From NCBI RefSeq assembly GCF_000425185.1, contig NZ_AULH01000014.1:109572-173571 (forward strand): DNA of 64,000 nt. The letters are read 5' to 3'. Position 1 is the stretch's first letter. The number at the start of each line of letters is the position of its first letter. The notes beneath the pieces are model-generated. The model was given only the letters and a program-made list of their open reading frames with translations, did not search any database and was not told the origin of the DNA. Position numbers and translations under genes: made by a program. Shown here piece by piece: positions 35,362-43,158 of the stretch. Source of the DNA: Pleomorphomonas koreensis DSM 23070 (GTDB lineage: Bacteria; Pseudomonadota; Alphaproteobacteria; Rhizobiales; Pleomorphomonadaceae).

Positions 35362-38300
35362 ATGTCAGCGCTTCTTTCCGGGCCCGAAAGGGCTCCCGTC
35401 TTTGCGCCGCCCTATGCCGAGGACGAGACGGCGGTGGTCCGCCGCCTCATCTCGGCGCTGCCCGACGACGCCGCGGCGCGAGCGCGCGTCGACGCCCACG
35501 CCAGCCGCCTGATCGCCGCCATCCGCGACGGCAAATCGGCGATCGGCGGCGTCGAGGATTTCCTGAAAGCCTATTCGCTGACGACGCGCGAGGGCCTCGC
35601 CATCATGGTGATGGCGGAAGCCCTGCTGCGCGTGCCGGACGGTGCCACCGCCGACCGGCTGATCGAGGACAAGCTGGCCTCGGCCGCCTTCGGCTTTCAT
35701 GCCAAGGGGGAGGACCCCTGGCTGGTCGCCGCCTCCGGCTGGGCGCTCGGGGTGACCACCCGCGTGCTCCAGCCGGGCGAGACGCCCGACAACGTCGTCA
35801 CCGGCCTCGTCAAAAGGCTCGGCATGCCGGCGGTGCGTGGCGCGACGCGCCAGGCGATGAAGATCATGGGCCACCAGTTCGTGCTGGGCACCTCGATCGG
35901 GGCGGCGCTTTCCCGCGCCAGGAGCCTTGCCGGCAAAGGCTACCGCCATTCCTACGACATGCTCGGCGAGGGCGCCCGCACGGCGGCCGACGCGACACGT
36001 TACTTTGCCGACTATGCCCGGGCGATCGAGGCGATCGGCAAGGCGGCTGGCGCCGAGGCGCTGCCGGCCCGGCCGGGCATTTCGGTCAAGCTGTCGGCGC
36101 TTCACCCGCGCTACGAGGCGGTCAACGCCGAGCGCGTCATGGCCGAACTGGTCCCGAGGCTGATCGAGCTGTCGCGGGCCGCCAAGGCCCACGACCTCAA
36201 CCTGACCGTCGATGCCGAGGAGGCCGATCGCCTCGCGCTGTCGCTCAAGGTGATCGCCGCCACGGCGGCCGATCCGTCGCTTGCCGGCTGGGACGGCTTC
36301 GGCCTCGCCGTGCAGGCCTACCAGAAGCGGGCGACGGCGGTGATCGACTGGCTGGTCGATCTCGCCGACGGCCTCGACCGCCGCTTCATGGTCCGTCTGG
36401 TCAAGGGCGCCTATTGGGACAGCGAAATCAAGCGGGCGCAGGAGCGGGGCCTTGCCGACTATCCGGTGTTCACGCGCAAGGCGTCGACCGACCTCAGCTA
36501 TCTCGTCTGCGCCCGGAAGCTCTTTGAGGCGCCGCGCCTCTATCCGCAGTTCGCCACCCACAACGCGCTGACGGTGGCCGAGGTGTCGGAGTTGGCCGGT
36601 GCTGGCCGGCGTTTCGAGTTCCAGCGCCTGCACGGCATGGGCGACACGCTCTACCGCGAGGTGACCGAGAAGGACGGCCAGCCCTGCCGCATCTATGCGC
36701 CGGTCGGCGGCCACAAGGACCTCCTTGCCTATCTCGTCCGGCGCCTGCTGGAAAACGGCGCCAACTCGTCCTTCGTCGCCGCCGTCGGCGATCCGAACGT
36801 GGAGATCTCGACCTTGCTGATCCGTCCCGCCGACGTGCTGGAAGGCGGCGCCCGCGCCCGCCACGCCCGCATTCCGCTGCCCGCCGACATCTTCGGCTGC
36901 CGCCGCAACTCGCGCGGCGTCGAACTGGCCGACGCGGCGGCGCTCGAACCGCTGCGCGCCGCCATCGCGGCGGCCGGTACGGATTTCGGCACCGCCGCCT
37001 CGATCATTGACGGCGAAGCGGCGGCCGGCCCTTCGCGTCTCCTCCTGTCGCCAGTCGACGGCAAGACGACGATCGGCCGGGCAATCGACGCCGACGCCGC
37101 GACGGTGGAGAAGGCGGTGACGGCCGCCGCCGCCGGCTTCCGCGCCTGGGCGGCGACGCCGGTCGAAGCGCGCGCCGCCGCGCTGGAGACGGCCGCCGAT
37201 CTCCTTGAGGAGCGGTTGCCGCGGTTCCTGGCCCTCCTGGCGCTCGAAGCCGGCAAGACGCTTCCCGACGGCATCGCCGAGGTGCGCGAGGCGGCCGACT
37301 TCTGTCGCTACTATGCCGCCGAGGCGCGACGTCTGTTCGCCGAGCCGATCGTGCTGCCCGGCCCGACCGGCGAGGACAATCGCCTCGCTTACCGGGGCCG
37401 CGGCGTGTTCGCCGCCATTGCGCCGTGGAATTTCCCGCTGGCCATCTTCATCGGCCAGACGGCGGCGGCGCTGGCCGCCGGCAACGCCGTGGTGGCCAAG
37501 CCGGCCGAGCAGACGCCGCTCGTCGGCGCCGCCGCCGTGAAGCTGCTGCACGAGGCCGGCGTGCCTGTTGCCGCGCTTGCCCTTCTCATCGGCGACGGCA
37601 CGGCCGGCGCGGCGCTCACCGCCGATCCGCGCATCGCCGGCGTCGCCTTCACCGGCTCCACCGACACCGCCTTCGCCATCAACCGGGCGCTCGCCGCCAA
37701 GGCCGGGCCGATCGTGCCGCTGATCGCCGAGACCGGCGGCCTCAACGCGATGATCGTCGACGCGACGGCGCTCGGCGAGCAGGTGGCCGACGACGTCGCC
37801 GCCTCGGCCTTCCGCTCGGCCGGTCAGCGCTGCTCGGCGCTGCGCCTCCTGCTGGTGCAGGAGGACGTCGCCGATCACATGATCGGCCTCGTCAAGGGCG
37901 CGGCGGCCGAACTCAGGCTGGGCGACCCGCGCCGGCCGGATACCGACGTCGGGCCGATCATCGACGCCGCGCAGCGGCAGAAGCTGGCCGTCCACGTCGC
38001 CGCCTGGCAGGGCGATGTGCTGTTCTCGGGCGAGGTGCCTGGCGGCGAGCTGGCCGGCGGCTGCTGGTTCCCGCCCACCGTCATCGCGCTGCCCGAGGCG
38101 GCGGCGCTCGAGCGAGAGGTGTTCGGCCCCGTGCTGCACGTCGTTCGCTACAAGGCTAGGGATCTCGACCGGGTGCTCGACGCCATCGCGGCGACCGGCT
38201 ACGGCCTGACGCTCGGCATCCACTCGCGCATCGAGGCGACGGTGAAGAAGATCGTCGAGCGGCTGCCGGTCGGCAACGTCTACGTCAATCGCAACATGAT

Positions 38301-38469
38301 CGGCGCCGTGGTCGGCTCGCAGCCGTTCGGCGGCTCCGGCCTCTCCGGTACCGGCCCCAAGGCGGGCGGGCCGAACTATCTGACGCGCTTCGCGCTCGAG
38401 CAGGTGGTGTCGGTCAACACGGCGGCGGTCGGCGGCAATGCCACGCTGGTCGCCATGGGCGATGAGTAA
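35362..38469 (+). CDS. putA: Bifunctional proline dehydrogenase / P5C dehydrogenase
   Basis: Oxidises proline to glutamate in two steps at the membrane. The 1035-aa protein has a FAD-dependent PRODH barrel (about 90-480, with KLSALHPRYEA and RLVKGAYWDSEIKRAQ) and an NAD-dependent aldehyde dehydrogenase (about 510-1000, with AETGGLNAM and catalytic Cys824 in RSAGQRCSAL). There is no N-terminal ribbon-helix-helix DNA-binding domain, so it cannot repress itself; control is left to the divergent PutR. A strong terminator lies 28 bases downstream. Confidence 0.97.
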   Translation: MSALLSGPERAPVFAPPYAEDETAVVRRLISALPDDAAARARVDAHASRLIAAIRDGKSAIGGVEDFLKAYSLTTREGLAIMVMAEALLRVPDGATADRLIEDKLASAAFGFHAKGEDPWLVAASGWALGVTTRVLQPGETPDNVVTGLVKRLGMPAVRGATRQAMKIMGHQFVLGTSIGAALSRARSLAGKGYRHSYDMLGEGARTAADATRYFADYARAIEAIGKAAGAEALPARPGISVKLSALHPRYEAVNAERVMAELVPRLIELSRAAKAHDLNLTVDAEEADRLALSLKVIAATAADPSLAGWDGFGLAVQAYQKRATAVIDWLVDLADGLDRRFMVRLVKGAYWDSEIKRAQERGLADYPVFTRKASTDLSYLVCARKLFEAPRLYPQFATHNALTVAEVSELAGAGRRFEFQRLHGMGDTLYREVTEKDGQPCRIYAPVGGHKDLLAYLVRRLLENGANSSFVAAVGDPNVEISTLLIRPADVLEGGARARHARIPLPADIFGCRRNSRGVELADAAALEPLRAAIAAAGTDFGTAASIIDGEAAAGPSRLLLSPVDGKTTIGRAIDADAATVEKAVTAAAAGFRAWAATPVEARAAALETAADLLEERLPRFLALLALEAGKTLPDGIAEVREAADFCRYYAAEARRLFAEPIVLPGPTGEDNRLAYRGRGVFAAIAPWNFPLAIFIGQTAAALAAGNAVVAKPAEQTPLVGAAAVKLLHEAGVPVAALALLIGDGTAGAALTADPRIAGVAFTGSTDTAFAINRALAAKAGPIVPLIAETGGLNAMIVDATALGEQVADDVAASAFRSAGQRCSALRLLLVQEDVADHMIGLVKGAAAELRLGDPRRPDTDVGPIIDAAQRQKLAVHVAAWQGDVLFSGEVPGGELAGGCWFPPTVIALPEAAALEREVFGPVLHVVRYKARDLDRVLDAIAATGYGLTLGIHSRIEATVKKIVERLPVGNVYVNRNMIGAVVGSQPFGGSGLSGTGPKAGGPNYLTRFALEQVVSVNTAAVGGNATLVAMGDE

Positions 38470-38497
38470 AGCAGAATAAAGCAGGGGGCGAGGGAAG

Positions 38498-38524
38498 GGC
38501 CGGGGAGCGATCCCCGGCCTTTTC
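38498..38524 (+). terminator. Intrinsic terminator of putA
   Basis: A 9-bp GC-rich stem (GGCCGGGGA/TCCCCGGCC) with a GCGA loop followed by five T residues, 28 bases after the putA stop. Confidence 0.85.
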
Positions 38525-38849
38525 GTTGGGAAGCCCGCGCAAAAAAACAGGCCGGGGTTACCGGCCTGAGTTCTGGGAGGAAAGCTGGAGTGCCCCATGG
38601 ATCAGGAGGAGATCCAGACGGAAACCCGACAAGGCAGCGCTCACAATTCAAGGGTCTCACGTTGCCTCAATTCGCGCCATGTCAAATTTTAGGCGCGTCC
38701 GGTCAATTTGCGGGCAGTTGCCGATTTAGGCGGCGTTTTGCGCTGGTCGGAGAGGGAAAAGCTCTCGCCGCTGCGGCCGGCCGCCGTCTTTTCCCTTGTT
38801 TGCCGGGCCGACGGCGTTGGATTATGAGACAACGGCAAGGCGGGTGGGC
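38525..38849. other. Gene-free gap between putA terminator and mtgA
   Basis: No protein gene is supported. The left third holds the candidate minus-strand RNA (38541 to about 38655). The rest holds AT-rich patches (38680-38730) that may carry its promoter and that of mtgA. No other structure is recognised. Confidence 0.6.
38541..38655 (-). ncRNA. Candidate small RNA with anti-Shine-Dalgarno loops
   Basis: On the minus strand the gap between putA and mtgA ends in a near-ideal intrinsic terminator: 8-bp stem CAGGCCGG/CCGGCCTG (38548-38568) followed by seven U (38547-38541). No minus-strand gene lies upstream that it could serve. Before it come an unpaired UUUCCUCCC (38584-38576) and a 6-bp hairpin (38598-38616) whose 7-nt loop is UCCUCCU. 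Both are complementary to Shine-Dalgarno sequences, as in the CCUCCUCCC-motif (cuckoo/CcsR) RNAs of alphaproteobacteria. A TTGACA -35 lies at 38685-38680 but the -10 is weak, so the 5' end near 38655 is an estimate. Function and targets are unknown. Confidence 0.6.
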
Positions 38850-39590
38850 ATGAGCGATCTTGGCGAGGCAACGGCGGACGGACCGGTGGCGGACGATGGA
38901 GGGACGGCGGCGGTGCGACGGACGGGCTGGCGGATCTGGCTCAGGCGGCTGACGACGGTTGCCGCGGTGGCGGTGCTGCTGCCCCTGGTGCTGACGCCGC
39001 TCTATCTGGTCGTCCGGCCGGTCTCGACGCTGATGGTCTGGGACCTGCTGACCTTCCAGGGCTACAGCCGCCAGTGGGTCGACCTCGACGACATCTCGCC
39101 CAGCATGAAGCAGGCGGTGGTGATGAGCGAGGACGGCCAGTTCTGCTTTCACGACGGCGTCGACTGGGGGCAGCTGAAATCGGTGCTGAGCCGCGACGGC
39201 GGCCCCAACCGTGGCGCCAGCACCATCACCATGCAGACGGTGAAGAACGTCTTCCTGTGGCCGTCGCGCTCCTACATCCGCAAGGGCTTGGAAATCCCGC
39301 TCGCCCTCTATGCCGATCTCGTCTGGTCGAAGCGGCGGACGCTGGAGATTTATCTCAACATCGCCGAACTCGGCCCCAACATCTACGGCGTCGAGGCGGC
39401 GGCACGCTATTACTTCAAGAAGCCGGCGGCGAAGCTCGGCCGGCGCGAGGCGGCGCTGATCGCCGCCGCCCTTCCCAATCCGGCCATCCGCAATCCGCTG
39501 AAGCCGAGCCGGGCGCAGGCGCGGCTGTCGCGCGTCATCGAACGTCGCATCGTCCAGTCGGGCGCCTATGTCGAATGCCTTCAGCGGTGA
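38850..39590 (+). CDS. mtgA: Monofunctional peptidoglycan glycosyltransferase
   Basis: GT51 enzyme of 246 aa that polymerises lipid II into glycan strands. One N-terminal TM helix (about 34-55) anchors it in the inner membrane. The catalytic motif EDGQFCFHDG (E94 is the likely catalytic base) and TITMQTVKNVFLW are present; there is no transpeptidase domain. The ATG at 38850 gives a normal cytosolic tail of about 30 residues; an upstream in-frame extension is not needed. Confidence 0.93.
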   Translation: MSDLGEATADGPVADDGGTAAVRRTGWRIWLRRLTTVAAVAVLLPLVLTPLYLVVRPVSTLMVWDLLTFQGYSRQWVDLDDISPSMKQAVVMSEDGQFCFHDGVDWGQLKSVLSRDGGPNRGASTITMQTVKNVFLWPSRSYIRKGLEIPLALYADLVWSKRRTLEIYLNIAELGPNIYGVEAAARYYFKKPAAKLGRREAALIAAALPNPAIRNPLKPSRAQARLSRVIERRIVQSGAYVECLQR

Positions 39591-39755
39591 GCGAACATCG
39601 GGATTGCGACGGAGCGGCGCACTTTTTTGCCGGCAGGCTATGGCAAAGTGGCGCCACACTCTGTATAAGGCCGCATCTTTAGGAACGAGCGCCCGCGCGC
39701 CCGGACGGTGAACCGTTGCGGTCCCTGTCCGATACGGGCGATGGAGTAGAAGACA

Positions 39756-39938
39756 ATGGCAGTCCCCAAGCGAAAGACCTCGCCGTCCAAGCGCGGCATG
39801 CGTCGGTCCGCCGATGCCCTGAAGCAGCCGACCTACGTCGAGGACAAGACCTCGGGCGAGCTGCGCCGTCCCCACCACGTCGATCTCAAGACCGGCATGT
39901 ACCGCGGCCGCCAGATCCTGGCGCCGAAGGAAGCCTGA
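39756..39938 (+). CDS. rpmF: Ribosomal protein L32
   Basis: A 60-aa basic ribosomal protein ([20 protein letters not shown]) matching alphaproteobacterial L32, which lacks the zinc cysteines of some homologues. A TATAAG -10-like element lies about 90 bases upstream. A strong terminator follows 30 bases after the stop, so it is probably a single-gene transcript. Confidence 0.97.
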   Translation: MAVPKRKTSPSKRGMRRSADALKQPTYVEDKTSGELRRPHHVDLKTGMYRGRQILAPKEA

Positions 39939-39968
39939 TCTCCGGCCGCGCGGCGGCCGGATCGACTT

Positions 39969-40006
39969 AAAAAAAGGCCGGTGCTTCGCGCCGGCTTTTT
40001 TGTTTT
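39969..40006 (+). terminator. Intrinsic terminator of rpmF
   Basis: A stem GCCGGTG/CGCCGGC with a CTTCG loop (39977-39995), flanked by an A-run on the left and six or more T on the right. The flanking A and T runs make it work in both directions, also ending the convergent small gene. Confidence 0.9.
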
Positions 40007-40023
40007 TCGAGGAAGCGTCAGGC

Positions 40024-40395
40024 TCAGTATTCGGCGGCGCCGAAGAAGCCGGGCTCGAGGTCGGTGACGCGGCGATAGCCGTCGCGATAGAGCGCGTCGG
40101 CGCGGGCGGCGATCTGCGCGGGATCGCGGCGGACGCGGCGCTCGCCGGTCATGGCGTCGCCGAGGCCGAGCGCGGCGAGCTGGGCCAGGAAGGGCGTCGA
40201 GGCGGCATCGCCGGCCGAGGCGGCACGGCGGCCGGCCGTTTCCTCGCGGCGCGTGGCCCTGATCTCGACGACGGCGGTGGACGGCGTCCGGTCGCCGGCT
40301 GCCTCGACCGGCTCGACGTAGCGGCCGGCGGCGCGGGGACGGGCAACGCGCTCGCTGCCGAGGCTCTGTCCGATGGGGCCGACCGATCCGATCAT
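40024..40395 (-). CDS. Hypothetical protein (123 aa)
   Basis: A 123-residue protein without recognised domain. The N-terminal half is low-complexity (MIGSVGPIGQSLGSERVARP, then Arg/Ala/Thr-rich) and the C-terminal half is helical (FLAQLAALGLGDAM, then ARADALYRDGYRRVTDLEPG). No signal peptide. The ATG at 40395 has AAAGG upstream. Its leader includes a GTGCCG/CGGCAC hairpin (40419-40433), and the divergent gap with the EAL gene has a perfect CtrA box. Joint control with the EAL gene is likely from position. Confidence 0.6.
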   Translation of the reverse strand: MIGSVGPIGQSLGSERVARPRAAGRYVEPVEAAGDRTPSTAVVEIRATRREETAGRRAASAGDAASTPFLAQLAALGLGDAMTGERRVRRDPAQIAARADALYRDGYRRVTDLEPGFFGAAEY

Positions 40396-40489
40396 AGTCG
40401 CGGGCCTTTCAGGAGGCTGTGCCGTTCCGGCACGGAATGAACCGACGCGAGAGAAGCCGAGCAACCGCCGCGCCACCCTCCGAGAATGA

Positions 40490-40505
40490 TTAACAAAGGG
40501 TTAAC
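40490..40505 (+). promoter_or_regulatory. CtrA box (TTAA-N7-TTAAC)
   Basis: TTAA at 40490-40493 and TTAAC at 40501-40505 are exactly seven bases apart, a perfect match to the CtrA consensus. It sits between the divergent 123-aa gene (95 bases from its start) and the EAL gene (126 bases). Confidence 0.65.
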
Positions 40506-40630
40506 GCGCAAGAGGGGACGCCGGAAAATCGCCGGCCGCGCCGGCGTCGGCGACGGGGCGAGGCGAAATCGCGGGTTCCCGTGGCCGCGTCGTTGCGCTA
40601 GGTGTTCCAAAACGGCGAGGACGGCGGCAG

Positions 40631-42391
40631 ATGGAAGACGATGTCGGTCCAGCGGAGGGACAGGGGCTCGGCGGCGGCGCGGTCGGCGCGGCGATGGCGG
40701 CGGCTGGCATCGCCGCCTATCAGCACGACTACGCCGAGGACCGGCTGCACTGGTCGGCCAACGCCGGCGAGGTGCTCGACCTGCCGGTCTACGAGGTGCC
40801 GCTGTCCGGCCGGGCGCTCGGCCGGCTGATCGGGCCGCAGGCGGCGACGCTGCGGCTTGCCGCGACGCCGCCGCCGGTGCTCTCCGCCGACCGCATCGGC
40901 CCCGACTATCGCGTCGTCTACGATCTCAGCCCGCGCGGCGGCAAGCCGCAGGGCGTGCGCGTCGAGGAAAGCGGCCGCTGGTTCGGCCCGCCCGGCGGGC
41001 CGGCGCTCGGGGCGCGCGGCACGGTGCGCGTGCTGCCGCGCGACAACGAGACGGCGGCGCCGGCCCGCCTCTACGGTCCCGACCGGCGTCTCGACCGCGA
41101 CGAACTGCTGCAAACCCTCGACGACCGGCTGAAGCTGCTGGAGGCCGAGGGCGGCCGGGCGGTGTTCCTGATCATCGCCGTGCTGGATATCGGCCGCATC
41201 AACGCCAACTTCGGCTACGAGGCCGGCGACCGGGTGATCGACGCCGCCGGCGAGCGCATTCTGAGGCGCATGCGGCAGGGCGACGTGTTCGGCTCATTCT
41301 CCGGCCACAAGTTCGGCGCCATCCTCTACGACTGCGACGAGCACGCGCTGGTCATCGCCGCCGAGCGCTTCCGCGAGGCGGTGCGCGACGGGGCCATCGA
41401 CGGCGACGGCGCCGCCGTGCGCGCCGACATCGCCATCGGCGCGGTGATGCTGCCGCACCACGCGATCACCGGCGCCATGGCCGCCAACCGCGCCGAGGAG
41501 GCGCTCGGCGAGGCGCGACGCGACATCGACCGCTATCTCCACCTCTACGAGCCGTCGGCGGCCCGCGACGCCGCCCGTCGCCGCAACGTCGAGATCGCCG
41601 AGGCGATCCAGCGCGGCCTTGCCGAGGATCGCTTCGTGCTGGCCTATCAGCCGATCGCCCGGACCGGCGATCGCGCCATCGTCTCCTACGAGGCGCTGAC
41701 GCGGCTGGTGCTGCCGTCGGGCGAGATCGTCTCCGGCGGACCCTATGTCGAGGCGGCCGAGACGCTCGGCCTGATTCGCCGGCTCGACATGCGGGCGCTG
41801 GCGCTGGTGATCGCCGACCTGCACGCCTCGCCGGCCCTGCGCCTCTCCGTCAACGTGTCGCCGGAGACGCTGGCCGATCCGGCCTGGCTGTCGCTGCTGG
41901 TGGCCGGCGCGCGGCGCGGCGGCGACGCCTTGAAGCGGCTCACCATCGAGATCACCGAGACGGCGGCGCTCGGCAGCCTCGACGACCTCCGTCACATGGT
42001 GGCGACGGTGCGCGACATCGGCTGCCGCATCGCCATCGACGACTTCGGCTCCGGCCACACCTCGCTCAGGATGCTGCGCGACCTCAAGCCGGACTGGCTG
42101 AAGATCGACGGCGCCTTCATCCGCGACATCGGCCGCGACGGCGATGCCGTGGTGTTCGTGCGCGCGCTCTCGACGCTGGCCGCCCACTTCGGCATCCGCA
42201 CCGTCGCCGAGTTCGTGCAGGACGAGGCGTCGGCGGCGCTGCTGGCCGATCTCGGCATCTCCGCCTTCCAGGGCCGGCTGATCGGCGAGGCACGCCTCCG
42301 GGTGGGGCCGGAGCCGAGCCTGCTCGACGACCTCGACGAGCCGGCGGACGGCGGCTGGCTCAGGGGGGCGCTCGTCGTGGCGCCGGCCTGA
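40631..42391 (+). CDS. c-di-GMP phosphodiesterase with degenerate GGDEF domain
   Basis: A cytosolic 586-aa protein. A PAS-like N-terminal region (about 25-120) is followed by a GGDEF-fold domain whose active site reads SGHKF (224-228), so no cyclase activity is expected. The EAL domain is intact: E354-A-L, NVSPETL, EITETAA, DDFGSGHTS, KIDGAFI and AFQGRLIG. It should cleave c-di-GMP to pGpG, perhaps gated by the dead GGDEF domain as a GTP sensor. The ATG at 40631 has GAGG upstream but at a long distance. The perfect CtrA box upstream suggests cell-cycle control. Confidence 0.88.
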   Translation: MEDDVGPAEGQGLGGGAVGAAMAAAGIAAYQHDYAEDRLHWSANAGEVLDLPVYEVPLSGRALGRLIGPQAATLRLAATPPPVLSADRIGPDYRVVYDLSPRGGKPQGVRVEESGRWFGPPGGPALGARGTVRVLPRDNETAAPARLYGPDRRLDRDELLQTLDDRLKLLEAEGGRAVFLIIAVLDIGRINANFGYEAGDRVIDAAGERILRRMRQGDVFGSFSGHKFGAILYDCDEHALVIAAERFREAVRDGAIDGDGAAVRADIAIGAVMLPHHAITGAMAANRAEEALGEARRDIDRYLHLYEPSAARDAARRRNVEIAEAIQRGLAEDRFVLAYQPIARTGDRAIVSYEALTRLVLPSGEIVSGGPYVEAAETLGLIRRLDMRALALVIADLHASPALRLSVNVSPETLADPAWLSLLVAGARRGGDALKRLTIEITETAALGSLDDLRHMVATVRDIGCRIAIDDFGSGHTSLRMLRDLKPDWLKIDGAFIRDIGRDGDAVVFVRALSTLAAHFGIRTVAEFVQDEASAALLADLGISAFQGRLIGEARLRVGPEPSLLDDLDEPADGGWLRGALVVAPA

Positions 42392-42412
42392 AGATCATCG
42401 TTCCCTGGGGCG

Positions 42413-42943
42413 TCATTCGGGTGCGAGACGGTCGAGCCGCCGCCGCATGGCCTCCAGCTCGCCGCGCAGCGCGTCGATGTCGGCGGCGCGGCTTTCCGGT
42501 TCCGGCGCCTCGCCGGGCAGGGCGGCGCGCACCGCCCGCTCGAAGGATTCGGCGTTGAGACGGGCCTGCTCGCCCAGCTTCTCGCCGAGCGCCTCGCTGG
42601 CGATGCCGCGCATCTTGCCCTGCTCGCGGGCGAACTGGCCGATGGAGTATTCGAGGAAGGCCGGCACCATGGCCTGCAACTCGTCGCCGTAGAAGCGGAT
42701 CAGCTGGCGCAGGAAATTGACCGGCAGGAGATGCGGCCCGCGCGTCTCCTCCTCGAGGATGATCTGGGTCAGCACCTCGTGGGTGATGTCGTCGTCGCTC
42801 TTGGCATCGATCACCACGAAGTCGACGTCGGCGCGCACCATGGCGGCAAGGTCCTGCAGCGTCACGTAGCTGGAACTGCCGGTGTCGTAGAGCCGCCGAT
42901 TGGCATACTTCCGGATGACGGTGCTCTGCCGCATCTTCGACAT
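42413..42943 (-). CDS. phaR: Polyhydroxyalkanoate synthesis repressor PhaR
   Basis: A 176-aa regulator that binds PHB granules and DNA. The N-terminal PhaR DNA-binding domain (TVIRKYANRRLYDTGSSSYV) is followed by a PHB-accumulation regulatory domain (about 70-120) and a C-terminal coiled coil. The ATG at 42943 gives the family start MSKMRQST. phaA/phaB/phaC are not in the window. It is convergent with the EAL gene. An 8-bp inverted repeat with TGC-rich loop lies upstream. Confidence 0.93.
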   Translation of the reverse strand: MSKMRQSTVIRKYANRRLYDTGSSSYVTLQDLAAMVRADVDFVVIDAKSDDDITHEVLTQIILEEETRGPHLLPVNFLRQLIRFYGDELQAMVPAFLEYSIGQFAREQGKMRGIASEALGEKLGEQARLNAESFERAVRAALPGEAPEPESRAADIDALRGELEAMRRRLDRLAPE

Positions 42944-43015
42944 GGAGCGCTTCCCTCGACGCGCCGCGTCGCCCACGCGGCACCGCCACCATAAAAGCAA
43001 TGATGTGCCGCGGCC

Positions 43016-43042
43016 AAGCCTTTTGCGCTGCGGGAAAGGCTT
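43016..43042. repeat. Inverted repeat AAGCCTTT/AAAGGCTT upstream of phaR and asmA
   Basis: Perfect 8-bp arms flank an 11-base centre containing TGCGCTGC. It lies 73 bases before phaR and 117 before the AsmA gene. It could be an operator; PhaR of Paracoccus is reported to bind TGC-rich sites, so autoregulation is one possibility. Confidence 0.4.
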
Positions 43043-43158
43043 CTCCCATCGGCTAAGGGCGCAAGGGTTCCAAACGTCGAAAGGACTGGTATTGTGGTGC
43101 CTTGCGCCGGAGCCGGGGGAAAGGCGCGGCGCGCGCCGACGAGGTTCGGGGGATCGGC

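Noticed and set aside
38537..38570. Second terminator for putA
   Set aside because: The U-run is on the minus-strand side only (A-run precedes the stem on the plus strand), so it ends minus-strand transcription.
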